Of a DNA stretch of 64,000 nucleotides, positions 9,817 through 19,842 are shown in pieces; the stretch's first letter is position 1; the number at the start of each line of letters is the position of its first letter. Source of the stretch: Cyanophora paradoxa (taxonomy: Eukaryota; Glaucocystophyceae; Cyanophorales; Cyanophoraceae); assembly GCA_004431415.1 (NCBI GenBank), contig QPMI01000692.1:62001-126000 (forward strand). The letters are read 5' to 3'. The position numbers and the translations under genes were made by a program. The notes under the pieces were generated by a model that saw only the letters and a list, made by a program, of their open reading frames with translations, had not been told where the DNA came from and searched no databases.

Positions 9817-9834
9817 AATTATTTTCTCCGGTAA
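9817..9834 (+). promoter_or_regulatory. PLV promoter motif
   Basis: AATTATTTTCTCCGGTAA, 11 bases before the ATG at 9846. Confidence 0.6.
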
Positions 9835-9845
9835 ATATAAAAGAG

Positions 9846-10160
9846 ATGGAGGGTGAAAAGCATTTCGTGGATATTCCGTATGATAAAAAAGACGTTGCGA
9901 AATCCCTCGGTGGAAAGTGGGATCGTGAGAATTCATGCTGGTATGTCACGAAAAAAGATCACTCTCTATGCTCTCAGTTCAAAACTCTAAGCTATGAGCA
10001 AGTGTATCAAAGAAACGTGAAGGTTTACCTCGATATTCCTTATGAATTTAAGGATCAAGCGAAGGCTGAGAAAGCCCGCTGGGATCCCGTTATGAAATCC
10101 TGGTATGTCATGGGTCTCGATCACCCGCTAATGGGCAAGTTTCCGATCAAGGAGCATTAA
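9846..10160 (+). CDS. Two-repeat DUF5710-like protein
   Basis: 104 residues made of two copies of one module. Copy 1 (about residues 6-33) has VDIPYDKKDVAKSLGGKWD and a WYV ending; copy 2 (about 58-90) has LDIPYEFKDQAKAEKARWD and WYV. This 'D-I/V-P-Y-x-x-K-x-x-A-K-x-x-x-A/G-x-W-D...W-Y-V' pattern is that of DUF5710, a small domain often attached to DNA-processing enzymes such as topoisomerases and primases. A role in binding nucleic acid is plausible but not shown by the sequence. The gene has its own promoter motif and converges on the next gene. Confidence 0.65.
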   Translation: MEGEKHFVDIPYDKKDVAKSLGGKWDRENSCWYVTKKDHSLCSQFKTLSYEQVYQRNVKVYLDIPYEFKDQAKAEKARWDPVMKSWYVMGLDHPLMGKFPIKEH

Positions 10161-10184
10161 TGTATATGTCGTTTTTTTCATTTT

Positions 10185-10577
10185 TTATGAAATTGGGAAC
10201 CTTTGCTCGACCTGTAAGTCCCACTTTCGCACTTTCAGCCTTTCTTGTATGAGTTCGTTAATGTCCCGTGCTATACCCATCGTCTTTGCTTCGGCATTTG
10301 AGCCGCATGTAAAGATATCGATCGCTAATAGCCCCTGGTCGCTATAAGAGTGAGCTGTGGCATGCGACTCATCTAATAGAAAGCCAATCGCGAAACCGGG
10401 AGGGGAAATAGAGCCATCGAAAATGCATGTGTGCTGGTGCACGATGCGCATATTGCGATCTGTGATATATTGCGATAGGTTCGCTGTGATCCACTCGGCG
10501 CATGCCTCCGGGGACTCAGTAAACGGCTCGGTTATATAGTCGAGCATAACGTGGTAGCCGCGGTATCGGGAATCCAT
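10185..10577 (-). CDS. speD: S-adenosylmethionine decarboxylase-like protein (SpeD family)
   Basis: 130 residues from ATG 10577 to TAA 10185-10187, close to the usual length of the short prokaryote-type AdoMet decarboxylase proenzyme. The diagnostic stretch is present: a Gly/Phe-rich strand, then DESHATAHSYSDQG, then LLAIDIFTCG. In SpeD the chain self-cleaves at the E-S of 'ESH' to make the pyruvoyl cofactor, and the following His and the Cys of 'TCG' are catalytic; all are conserved here. Decarboxylated AdoMet is the aminopropyl donor for spermidine synthesis, so the virus could have altered host polyamine supply, perhaps for genome packaging. It is the only clear minus-strand gene of the element and converges on the DUF5710 gene. 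No promoter-motif copy is evident upstream. Confidence 0.75.
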   Translation of the reverse strand: MDSRYRGYHVMLDYITEPFTESPEACAEWITANLSQYITDRNMRIVHQHTCIFDGSISPPGFAIGFLLDESHATAHSYSDQGLLAIDIFTCGSNAEAKTMGIARDINELIQERLKVRKWDLQVEQRFPIS

Positions 10578-10960
10578 TATTATTTAAGTCGATATTTTTG
10601 TAAGCTATGTGGTTTCGTAGCCGCCAAATCGCGCCCTTTGCGAATCTGACCGCGCCGCTTTGTAGTAGCGTAGAACTACTCTATACGCGCGCGGATGCAA
10701 AGTATAACTAGTGGAGCCTCACGGGAACGCGCGCCGGCGCTCAGAATGTAGCGGACACCTCCGTTTTCGGGCACTTGTGTAGAAATCGAAGTCGGTCTTT
10801 GCTTCACGGTGGGCTTAGCTAGTCAAAGCATAACCATCATGCCCGGAATCAAGGTGTGAGCACGTAGCAATTAAGAGCGCGCCGAGATCGGCTTCCTGTC
10901 CAAAGTTATGCCCGGAAAACGGAAGGGGGTCTCCGCGAAGTCGCGATCGCGATGTTATCG
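10578..10960. other. Right edge of the PLV; transition to GC-rich DNA
   Basis: AT-rich PLV sequence gives way to GC-rich DNA between about 10.60 and 10.70 kb. I see no coding region and cannot identify a terminal inverted repeat, since the left end of the element lies outside the window. Confidence 0.4.
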
Positions 10961-11042
10961 AGTCGGGACTCGGGACTCGGGACTCGGAACTCGGGACTCC
11001 GGGACTCGGGACTCCGGACTCGGGGCTCGGGACTCGGGACTC
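10961..11042. repeat. GGGACTC short tandem array
   Basis: About ten imperfect copies of a 7-8-base unit (CGGGACTC and variants) in direct succession. Confidence 0.8.
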
Positions 11043-11179
11043 CAACTTTGCAACTTAAAAAATGCAACCGACGGGGGTCAGAGGCTTAGAGCCCCGCGAT
11101 CGTTTTTTTAAAAATATGCATTTTACACATTATTTATTGAGCCTATGAAACTTATTCAAAAGCCTATTATTATTTATTA

Positions 11180-13140
11180 ACAAGATCCGTGCTCCTGCGG
11201 AGCACTAAGTACGGCGAAGCCTCGCGGACGCCCTCGCAGCTGTCACAGTAGGCCTACAGGGCACCCACCGACTGCCAGGCTGGCCAGCGGCCTGGCCGAT
11301 CGCGAACAGCTTTCTGGCTGGAAGCTGGCTGGCTGACGGCCAGTCCAGCTAGCGCTGGCCGGCTAGAGGAATATTAATGTACTGAGGAAATAAAGGGTGG
11401 AGCAGATTGAGAGGAGATTAATTATATAATATTGTTGGGAAGGAGGCCCGGGAGGAGCGAAGTTCCCGCGGCCAGGCGCATGCACATGCGTAGAGCTTGC
11501 GAATCTCTTAGAATGCATATGCTATCAATGTGGAGGGCTGCGGAGGCGAGGGCGCACGGAAATATGTGCAGGCCTGTGCAGGATCGAAAATTTGGCGTCG
11601 GCTGGGTTCTTGTGCTCTTTCGCCCCCAGAGAGCTTGCGCAAAGCTTGGAAAAGCTCTCAAATGAATACTGTACGGATGGGCATGCGTGAGGATGCGATG
11701 GGCATTCGAAGCTTGTGGAAGGCTTTTAAAACATCTCTGATGAATATTGTAGCGATGCCCGTGCGTGAGGATGCGAGGGCGCGCGGAAAGATGTGCAGGT
11801 CTGTCCAGGATCGAATTTTCGGGGTCGGCTGGGTCCCCGCGGCCCGGCGCATCCGTAAAGCGTGCGGAAGGCTTCTTCTACATCTCAAATGCTTATGCTA
11901 TTGTTCCGCGCATGCACCGCGGCGTGGGCGCGCGGAAAGATGTCCGGGCCCGTGCAGGATCGAATTTTTGCCGCCGGCTGGGTTCTCGTGCTCTTTCGCG
12001 TCTTCGAAGCTTGTGGAAGGCTTTGATAAAATCCCAAATGAATATAGTAGCGATGTGCTTGCGTGAGGATGCGAGGGCGCGCGGAAAGACGTGCAGGTCC
12101 GTGAAGGATCGTATTTTCGGGGTCGGCTGGGTCCTCGCGGCCCGGCGCATCCGTAAACCGTGCGGAATGCTTTGTCTACATCTCAAATGCTTATGCTATT
12201 GTTCCGCGCATGCGCCGCGGCGTGGGCGCGCGGAAAGATATCCGGGTCCGTGCAGGATCGAATTTTTGCCGTCCGCTGGGTTCTCGTGCTCTTTCGCGTC
12301 TTCGAAGCTTGTGGAAGGCTTTGATAAAATCTCAAATGAATATTGTAGCGATGCGCATGCGCGAGAATGCGAGGGCGCGCGGAAAGATGTTCAGGTCCGT
12401 CCAGGATCGAATTTTCGGGGTCGGCTGGGTCCTCGCGGCCTGGTGCATTTAGAGACCGTGCGGAAGTCTTCTTCTACATCTTAAATGCTTATGCTATCGT
12501 TCCGCGCGTGCGCCGCGGCGTGGGCGCGCGGAAAGATGTCCGGGCCCGTGTGGGATCGAATTTTTGCCGTCGGGTACCTTCCTGCGCTGTTCCGGCTCCG
12601 AAAAGCGGATTTCGGGGGTGCGCAGGCCGTGCTATGTCTATACGCGCCAGTACGCGTCGATTGCGCGCGTCGCGGGACCGGCCGGAACCGGGAGGATCAA
12701 ATTTCGGCGTACTGTTCGGACTGCAGCGTCGAGGGCGCCCGAAATCGAGCTTGCGGCGATGCGCTCGCCCTCGCCCGTCATTCTGTATCGTTCTGGGGCG
12801 TCCCTGGCGCGATTTCGTTGCGGGACCGGGTCCCACCTTCTGACTCGGACTGCATTTGTCGGAGGTTAAGTACCGGAATTGATCCAGAGGGAAATTCGAT
12901 TTTCGCGCGACGCCCACGGGGGAGCGGTCGTCTTAGGGGAGCCAGGACGCTAAAAATGGATCTAGAGAGGTCTGTGGGGGTTCGGGTGGCTGAGTGACTA
13001 GCGGCAATCGTGTCCGTGTCGAGGCAGAATTAATAATTCTGTCTCGAGGGAGTGCGACACGGAAATTATTCGGCAGGGGGGATCTCGAGTGGAAAAAAAG
13101 GTTAAAAAAGGAATTTGGATCGGCGGTTTTTGGTTTTGAG
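11180..13140. repeat. Higher-order satellite, unit 1
   Basis: Starts with ACAAGATCCGTGCTCCTGCG, which contains the perfect hairpin GTGCTCC-TGC-GGAGCAC. Inside are tandem monomers marked by AGGATCGAATTTT at 11808, 11956, 12105, 12254, 12403 and (variant) 12552, so spaced 148-149 bp. They alternate between two types: one followed by GGGGTCGGCTGGGTCC, the other by GCCGTCGGCTGGGTTCTCG or variants. A distal non-monomer segment ends in an inverted repeat around AATTAATAATT near 13020-13050. Reading frames inside are side effects of the repeat. Confidence 0.85.
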
Positions 13141-15052
13141 ACAAGATCCGTGCTCCTGCGGAGCACTAAGTACGGCGAAGCCTCGCGGACGCCCTCATGG
13201 CTGTCACACTAGGCCTAGCGCACCGGCCAGCGGCCGGCCCGGCCGGGCCGATCGTGAACAGCGCTGGCCCGGGCCGGGAAGCTGGCGGCCAGCTGCAGCC
13301 CCACTTGTACTGGCCCGGCCAGCTAGAGGAATATGAAGGGGAGGGGTACCGGTTGGACTGGCTTTTAACTGGTGGAGCAGATTGAGAGCTCGAGGAGATT
13401 AATTATAAAATATTGTTGGGAGGGAGGCCCGGGAGGGGCGAGGTTCTCGTGGCCAGGCGCATGCACAGAGCTTGGGAATCGCTTAAACAGAACCTAGAAT
13501 GCATATAGCATCGATGTGCAGGGGTGCGGAGGCAAGGGCACGCGGAAAGCTGTGCAGGCCTGGCCAGGATCGAATTTTAATTTCGGGGTCGGCTGGATTG
13601 CCACGCCCTGTCGCGCCCGCAGAGCTTGCGAAAAGCTTTCAAAAGATCTCTGATAAATATTGTAGCGTTTTCCATACATGAGGACGCGAGGGCGCGCGGA
13701 AAGCTGTGCAGGACCGTCCAGGATCGAATTTTCGGGGTCGGCTGGGTCCCCGCGGCCCGGCGCATCCGTAAAGCGTGCGGAAGGCTTCTTCTACATCTCA
13801 AATGCTTATGCTATTGTTCCGCGCATGCACCGCGGCGTGGGCGCGCGGAAAGATGTCCGGGCCCGTGCAGGATCGAATTTTTGCCGCCGGCTGGGTTCTC
13901 GTGCTCTTTCGCGTCTTCGAAGCTTGTGGAAGGCTTTGATAAAATCCCAAATGAATATAGTAGCGATGTGCTTGCGTGAGGATGCGAGGGCGCGCGGAAA
14001 GACGTGCAGGTCCGTGAAGGATCGTATTTTCGGGTCGGCTGGGTCCTCGCGGCCCGGCGCATCCGTAAACCGTGCGGAATGCTTTGTCTACATCTCAAAT
14101 GCTTATGCTATTGTTCCGCGCATGCGCCGCGGCGTGGGCGCGCGGAAAGATATCCGGGTCCGTGCAGGATCGAATTTTTGCCGTCCGCTGGGTTCTCGTG
14201 CTCTTTCGCGTCTTCGAAGCTTGTGGAAGGCTTTGATAAAATCTCAAATGAATATTGTAGCGATGCGCATGCGCGAGAATGCGAGGGCGCGCGGAAAGAT
14301 GTTCAGGTCCGTCCAGGATCGAATTTTCGGGGTCGGCTGGGTCCTCGCGGCCTGGTGCATTTAGAGACCGTGCGGAAGTCTTCTTCTACATCTTAAATGC
14401 TTATGCTATCGTTCCGCGCGTGCGCCGCGGCGTGGGCGCGCGGAAAGATGTCCGGGCCCGTGTGGGATCGAATTTTTGCCGTCGGGTACCTTCCTGCGCT
14501 GTTCCGGCTCCGAAAAGCGGATTTCGGGGGTGCGCAGGCCGTGCTATGTCTATACGCGCCAGTACGCGTCGATTGCGCGCGTCGCGGGACCGGCCGGAAC
14601 CGGGAGGATCAAATTTCGGCGTACTGTTCGGACTGCAGCGTCGAGGGCGCCCGAAATCGAGCTTGCGGCGATGCGCTCGCCCTCGCCCGTCATTCTGTAT
14701 CGTTCTGGGGCGTCCCTGGCGCGATTTCGTTGCGGGACCGGGTCCCACCTTCTGACTCGGACTGCATTTGTCGGAGGTTAAGTACCGGAATTGATCCAGA
14801 GGGAAATTCGATTTTCGCGCGACGCCCACGGGGGAGCGGTCGTCTTAGGGGAGCCAGGACGCTAAAAATGGATCTAGAGAGGTCTGTGGGGGTTCGGGTG
14901 GCTGAGTGACTAGCGGCAATCGTGTCCGTGTCGAGGCAGAATTAATAATTCTGTCTCGAGGGAGTGCGACACGGAAATTATTCGGCAGGGGGGATCTCGA
15001 GTGGAAAAAAAGGTTAAAAAAGGAATTTGGATCGGCGGTTTTTGGTTTTGAG
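13141..15052. repeat. Higher-order satellite, unit 2
   Basis: 1912 bp from one ACAAGATCCG start to the next. The distal 1.2 kb is almost identical to unit 1; the proximal part differs in spacing and sequence. One single-base difference (a missing G near 14035) distinguishes the shared monomers of units 1 and 2, so they were homogenised recently. Confidence 0.85.
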
Positions 15053-16600
15053 ACAAGATCCGTGCTCCTGCGGAGCACTAAGTACGGCGAAGCCTCGCGG
15101 ACGCCCTCATGGCTGTCACACTAGGCCTAGCGCACCGGCCAGCGGCCGGCCCGGCCGGGCCGATCGTGAACAGCGCTGGCCCGGGCCGGGAAGCTGGCGG
15201 CCAGCTGCAGCCCCACTTGTACTGGCCCGGCCAGCTAGAGGAATATGAAGGGGAGGGGTACCGTTTGGACTGGCTTTTAACTGGTGGAGCAGATTGAGAG
15301 CTCGAGGAGATTAATTATAAAATATTGTTGGGAGGGAGGCCCGGGAGGGGCGAGGTTCTCGTGGCCAGGCGCATGCACAGAGCTTGGGAATCGCTTAAAC
15401 AGAACCTAGAATGCATATAGCATCGATGTGCAGGGGTGCGGAGGCAAGGGCACGCGGAAAGCTGTGCAGGCCTGGCCAGGATCGAATTTTAATTTCGGGG
15501 TCGGCTGGATTGCCACGCCCTGTCGCGCCCGCAGAGCTTGCGAAAAGCTTTCAAAAGATCTCTGATAAATATTGTAGCGTTTTCCATACATGAGGACGCG
15601 AGGGCGCGCGGAAAGCTGTGCAGGACCGTCCAGGATCGAATCTTCGGGGTCGGCTGGGTTCTCGCGGCCCGGCACATCTGTAAAGCGTGCGGAACGCTTG
15701 ATCTACATCTTAGATGCTTATGCTATTGTTCTGCGCATCCGCCGCGGCGTGGGCGCGCGGAAAGATGTCCGGGTCCGTGCAGGATCGAATTTTTGCCGTC
15801 GGCTGGGTTCTCGTGCTCTTTCGCGTCTTCGAAGCTTGTGGAAGGCTTTGATAAAATCTCAAATGAATACTGTAGCGATGCGCATGCGCAAGGATGCGAG
15901 GGGGCGCGGAAAGATGTTCAGGTTTCTAGCTATAGAGGATCGAATTTTCGGGGTCGGCTGGGTCCCCGCGGCCCGGCGCACGTGCAAAGCGTGCGGGGTG
16001 CTTCTTCTACATCTCAAATGCTTATGCTATCGTTCCGCGCATGCGCCGCGGCGTCGGCGCGCGGAAAGATGTCCGGGCCCGTGCAGGATCGAATTTTCGC
16101 CGTCGGGTACCTTCCTGCGCTATTCCGGCTCCGAAAAGCGGATATTTGGATTGCGCAGGATCTGCTATGTCTATGCGCGCCAGTACGCATCGATTGCGCG
16201 CGTCGCGGGACCGGCCGGAACCGGCCGGATCAAATTTTCGGCCTACTGTTCGGACTGCAGCGTCGAGGGCGCCCGAAATCGAGCTTGCGGCGATGCGCTC
16301 GCCCTCGCGCGTCATTCTGTATCGTTCTGGAGCGTCCCTGGCGCGATTCCGTCGCGGGACCGGGCGGGACCGGGTCGACGTCCCACCTTCTGATTCGGAC
16401 TGCGTTTGTCGGAGGTTAAGTACCGGAATTGATCCAGAGGGAAATTCGATTTTCGCGCGACGCCCACGGGAGAGCGGTCTTCTTAGGGGAGCCAGGACGC
16501 TAAGAATGGATCTAGAGAGGTTTGTGGGGGTTCGGGGAGCTGTGTGATTTGTGTGTGATGGGGGAAGCGTCACGTCCGTGTCGAGGAAAAATTATTAATT
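15053..16600. repeat. Higher-order satellite, unit 3 (shorter, diverged)
   Basis: Begins like unit 2 but is shorter by roughly one two-monomer block and more diverged towards its right end, where the inverted repeat has become AAAATTATTAATTTT (16587-16601). The array ends here. Confidence 0.75.
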
Positions 16601-16937
16601 TTTCACGAGGAGGCTGCACAGGGAAATTATTTACAGGGGAGATGAAAAGTTTCGGGTTCGAATCCGACCGGAATTTGGCTCGTTGTTGACCGGGTTTGAG
16701 AAAGAGGCTTCGCCTGAAAGAGGCTTCGCCTGATAAAATTCAAAAAACACTACTTTGAGGCATTCTATATATATTCGGAATCGCCGCGATGTGATGACCC
16801 CGAATACGTCGGTGACCCTGTATATATGTATATGTCGGAATATGCGAAAAAAGAAAAAACAAAAAAGTGAAAGCTGTGCGGGATCACACACACGGAGGTT
16901 CAGACATATATACGAAATATATACATGACTGAATTGT
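16601..16937. other. Junction between satellite and AT-rich island
   Basis: Contains GGGTTCGAATCCGACC at about 16648 (tRNA T-arm-like) and a perfect 16-bp tandem repeat AAAGAGGCTTCGCCTG at 16701-16732, after which base composition becomes AT-rich. No gene seen. Confidence 0.5.
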
Positions 16938-17747
16938 TTATTTTTCACCAAGTTCATAGTTAGTCATAATGAGATGGTTTCTTTTCTTTTTTGTCATACC
17001 ATACACTTTGCCATACGTATGGCGAATATAGGGTTTAAATAGGAGTTTCATTAAAAGAGCATCATTTACAACCATCATAACCTTGCATTTCGCTGTCTTA
17101 AATAGGTCTTCCAAATCCAAAAAGAAGGTTTCTAAATCGAATTCTACATTTTCGTAAAAGTCATTATTGCTGTTTACGTATGGAGGATCGAGAAATATAA
17201 AAGCCGCTTCATCATCTCTATATTTGGCTACGATATCGCGAAAATCCCCATGGGATAGGCTGGCTTCTTTTATGAAATCATCGTAAGGTATCTTCTTTTT
17301 AAGAGTTGTATATGGACTCACCTTCACGTTTCGTTTTTTGAAATCACGGAGGGTTTTAACATTTAAAACGCTGTTTTTAAGAAGATAGAAATGGTGAGCC
17401 AAGTAATCCATTGCATCTTTACGATCATGTTGTAGAAACTTCTTATAGACTTCTTTATGCTCTTCTATATTGCTAACTGCTTCGAACTGTTTAAGACTCT
17501 CTAAGAGTTTAACTTTATTGTCTGGGTCTTTCATTGTATTCAAAAAAAGGGTATGGGTTTCGTCGTTATCATTCATATAATAATTAAACCGGTCTTTATG
17601 CTTTTCCCAAAGATAGAAACTACAAGCACCTGAACCACAAAACGGTTCTATAACTTTATTAATTCCTTCTAAATCGATATATGGATAGATCGTATCCATT
17701 TCATTATACTTGTTGCCGGTATATTTATGGTAAAAGTGAGTCTTCAT
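16938..17747 (-). CDS. D12-class DNA N6-adenine methyltransferase
   Basis: 269 residues, full length for a Dam-like D12 family enzyme. The AdoMet-binding motif I is IEPFCGSGACSFYLW (about residues 33-47); the catalytic motif IV is FLDPPYV (about 182-188), with NDND after motif I as expected. The N-terminal YTGNKYNEMDTIYPYI corresponds to the 'G-x-K' region. The enzyme should methylate the exocyclic amine of adenine in double-stranded DNA. The gene is uninterrupted and AT-rich, unlike the host genes, and no restriction endonuclease is adjacent. Together with the next gene it looks like a horizontally acquired cassette, perhaps from a large DNA virus. Start is the only ATG in the right place. 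Confidence 0.85.
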   Translation of the reverse strand: MKTHFYHKYTGNKYNEMDTIYPYIDLEGINKVIEPFCGSGACSFYLWEKHKDRFNYYMNDNDETHTLFLNTMKDPDNKVKLLESLKQFEAVSNIEEHKEVYKKFLQHDRKDAMDYLAHHFYLLKNSVLNVKTLRDFKKRNVKVSPYTTLKKKIPYDDFIKEASLSHGDFRDIVAKYRDDEAAFIFLDPPYVNSNNDFYENVEFDLETFFLDLEDLFKTAKCKVMMVVNDALLMKLLFKPYIRHTYGKVYGMTKKKRNHLIMTNYELGEK

Positions 17748-17963
17748 TTATTATAGGAAGAGAAAAACAATTTATATATGTATCTCGCATGTAGTTTGCA
17801 TGTATCTTGCATAGTGGGCGGGGCGCGAGTGGTTCCAGTTGCGATTAATCGTGGTCTATCGTCGTACTTTGTCGGTGGGGCTTACCTTGGTCTCGCAAGT
17901 TTGTGCAGGTGGGCATTTTCGGCAGCACAAACTTGCTTTAAAAAATATAAAATGAAATTCGGT

Positions 17964-18311
17964 TTAACTCTTACGTGTTTTGCTATAACACTCTCGGCAT
18001 TGGTAGTTGAGACCATCCTTCGTTCTTTGTCTTTTATTAAACTTACTTGCAAGCTTCTCAATCTTCAAAGGCTTGCAGTGCGAGCATATCTTCGATTGTA
18101 CTTCGATCTTCGGACGCGTTTTTAACACACAATGATAAAGGTAATTGTGATACTCTCGGTCGCAGTCTTTGCATCTCCAATTCAAAAGTACATTCCCTGA
18201 GCTACGCTTTTGCAATGCATAACTCGATGCCGGTTTTACCTTATCGCAAACATTGCACCGCTTACTCTCAGGTAAATTTACTTGATTGCTTGCCATTGTT
18301 ACATTATACAT
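17964..18311 (-). CDS. Small protein with two zinc-ribbon modules
   Basis: 115 residues. Two similar modules: KRCNVCDKVKPASSY ending in RCKDCDREY, and SKICSHCKPLKI ending in QCRECYS, each with a CxxC...CxxC tetrad about 25-30 residues apart. This arrangement is common in giant-virus and phage proteins and precedes HNH/endonuclease VII-type nucleases, but no nuclease domain follows here. The start may be ATG 18311 or the internal Met four codons later. The gene is AT-rich and co-oriented with the methyltransferase, about 220 bases upstream of it; the two probably moved together. Confidence 0.65.
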   Translation of the reverse strand: MYNVTMASNQVNLPESKRCNVCDKVKPASSYALQKRSSGNVLLNWRCKDCDREYHNYLYHCVLKTRPKIEVQSKICSHCKPLKIEKLASKFNKRQRTKDGLNYQCRECYSKTRKS

Positions 18312-18389
18312 TCGGGATATCTTTAAGTGGGGATCACTTGTTTATTTGGTGGGGTTTACCTGGATTTTTCAATTTGGCTAACTGAAAAC

Positions 18390-18680
18390 AGTCCGGAAAC
18401 GATCGGGAACATTTCGTAAAAATAAGGGTCTTACTGTCCTTACTGAGAGATCGGGGGAAAGTTAAAGGGCTTACTGGGAATGGTAAGGAATTAGAAAAAT
18501 AAAGAATGAAAGGGTTTCGTGATTGGTTTCAGTAAGGAGAGGTTAGAAGTCTGAAAAATACAGTGCTATTTTATAGTTTGTTACTGAGCCTTACTGAGAA
18601 ATTTGAAAATGGATAATGGGCTTACTGAGAATGGTAGTGGGAAGGTCGCGCAATTGGTGGGGCTTACCTGCATGCGAGCG
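18390..18680. repeat. Dispersed CTTACTG repeats at the island's right edge
   Basis: Several copies of CTTACTGAGAA or CTTACTGGGAA within about 260 bases, plus one inverted copy (CAGTAAGG). The phrase GGTGGGGCTTACCT also recurs at about 17874, 18348 (one change) and 18655, which bracket the zinc-ribbon gene. I see no coding sequence. Confidence 0.55.
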
Positions 18681-18690
18681 GCAGCGAAGG

Positions 18691-19200
18691 CGTACCCCCA
18701 CCGGGGACCCGGAGGGAGCGCGCGGGGAGGGGTTTGTGCATCTAGACCTAGGGCCTTCTCCGGGCCCGCGCGGGAGGGGTACGCCACCGCCGTCGCCTTC
18801 GGACCAAGGGCCGATGGGGGGCCCCTTGCCCGAAGGCGGCAGCGAAGGCGTACCCCCACCGGGGACCCGGAGGGAGCGCGCGGGGAGGGGTTTGTGCATC
18901 TAGACCTAGGGCCTTCTCCGGGCCCGCGCGGGAGGGGTACGCCACCGCCGTCGCCTTCGGACCAAGGGCCGATGGGGGGCCCCTTGCCCGAAGGCGGCAG
19001 CGAAGGCGTACCCCCACCGGGGACCCGGAGGGAGCGCGGGGGGCGGGGTACGGGTATCTAGACCTAGGGCCTTCTCCGGGCCCGCGCGGGAGGGGTACGC
19101 CACCGCCGGCGCCTTTGGACCAAGGGCCCCCGCGATTGGGGGGCGCCTTGCCCGAAGGGGCCAGCGAAGGCGTACCCCCACCGGGGGGCCCGAAGGGAGC
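18691..19200. repeat. 158-bp satellite array
   Basis: CGTACCCCCACCGGGG recurs at 18691, 18849, 19007 and 19171, so periods of 158, 158 and 164 bp. Each unit carries GTACCCCC on one side and GGGGTACG in inverted orientation on the other. Overlapping frames inside are repeat artefacts. Confidence 0.85.
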
Positions 19201-19839
19201 GGGAGGGTGGAAGTTTGGGTCGGGGCGGGGTACGGGTTCTAGACTCTAGTAGGAAGATGTGCTAGTGGGAAGATGTGGGTGAGTCAACAACTGAGCGCAC
19301 CAGATTGCATAAGTTGGACGTGCTCGAATTCGAAGCTGCGCTGTCGCAGACACATGCTGAGAAGACCTTGCCGCAGCCGAAGACGATGCAGGCCTAAGGA
19401 CCTAAGGACCATGACTTCATGAGCATGACATAATCCAGAGAAAGTCTTCTTATGACGCGCATCCGCAGGACGGACTTATGATGACGGCAACACGTTAAGC
19501 ACGAAGGAAACCTTCGACGACCGCAGCCTCTCCGAGCGCAAGGTTTACGTGGCGGTTGGCTGGTTCGTACCTTACGGGATCCACGGACCGGAACGGCAGA
19601 GCGCAGGTCCAGCAACCACTCCTGCGCAACGAATCAAGTACGAAGAACGTCTCGATAGCCTAGTAATACGCAACCCGGCGGCCGCCGGCCGGAACGCAGG
19701 CGGAACGCGGGGCGTGTAGAAGCATCCGACATGCGGGGGCGCATTCTCGACATGGGATAGTTTCCGAAACACATTTGTGCTGCGTAGTTTGCCGGTGCAT
19801 CGCCCGCTCATTCCCGTTGGCGCTTTCAAAGTGACGATC
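19201..19839. other. Intergenic, nothing recognised
   Basis: GC-rich sequence between the 158-bp array and the CACTA-type element. I find no convincing gene. Confidence 0.4.
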
Positions 19840-19842
19840 TGA

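Noticed and set aside
12485-12997. A 170-residue plus-strand frame, repeated identically at 14397-14909, with several overlapping frames
   Set aside because: They lie in the satellite units, exist in many frames on both strands, and their conservation is explained by repeat homogenisation.
12976-13070. A tRNA-Leu/Ser-like start (GGGTGGCTGAGTGACTAG) in the satellite
   Set aside because: Resembles an A box, but no anticodon arm, T arm or matching acceptor stem follows.
18691-19200. CRISPR-like array
   Set aside because: The 158-bp units are continuous repeats without short repeat/unique spacer alternation, in a eukaryotic context.
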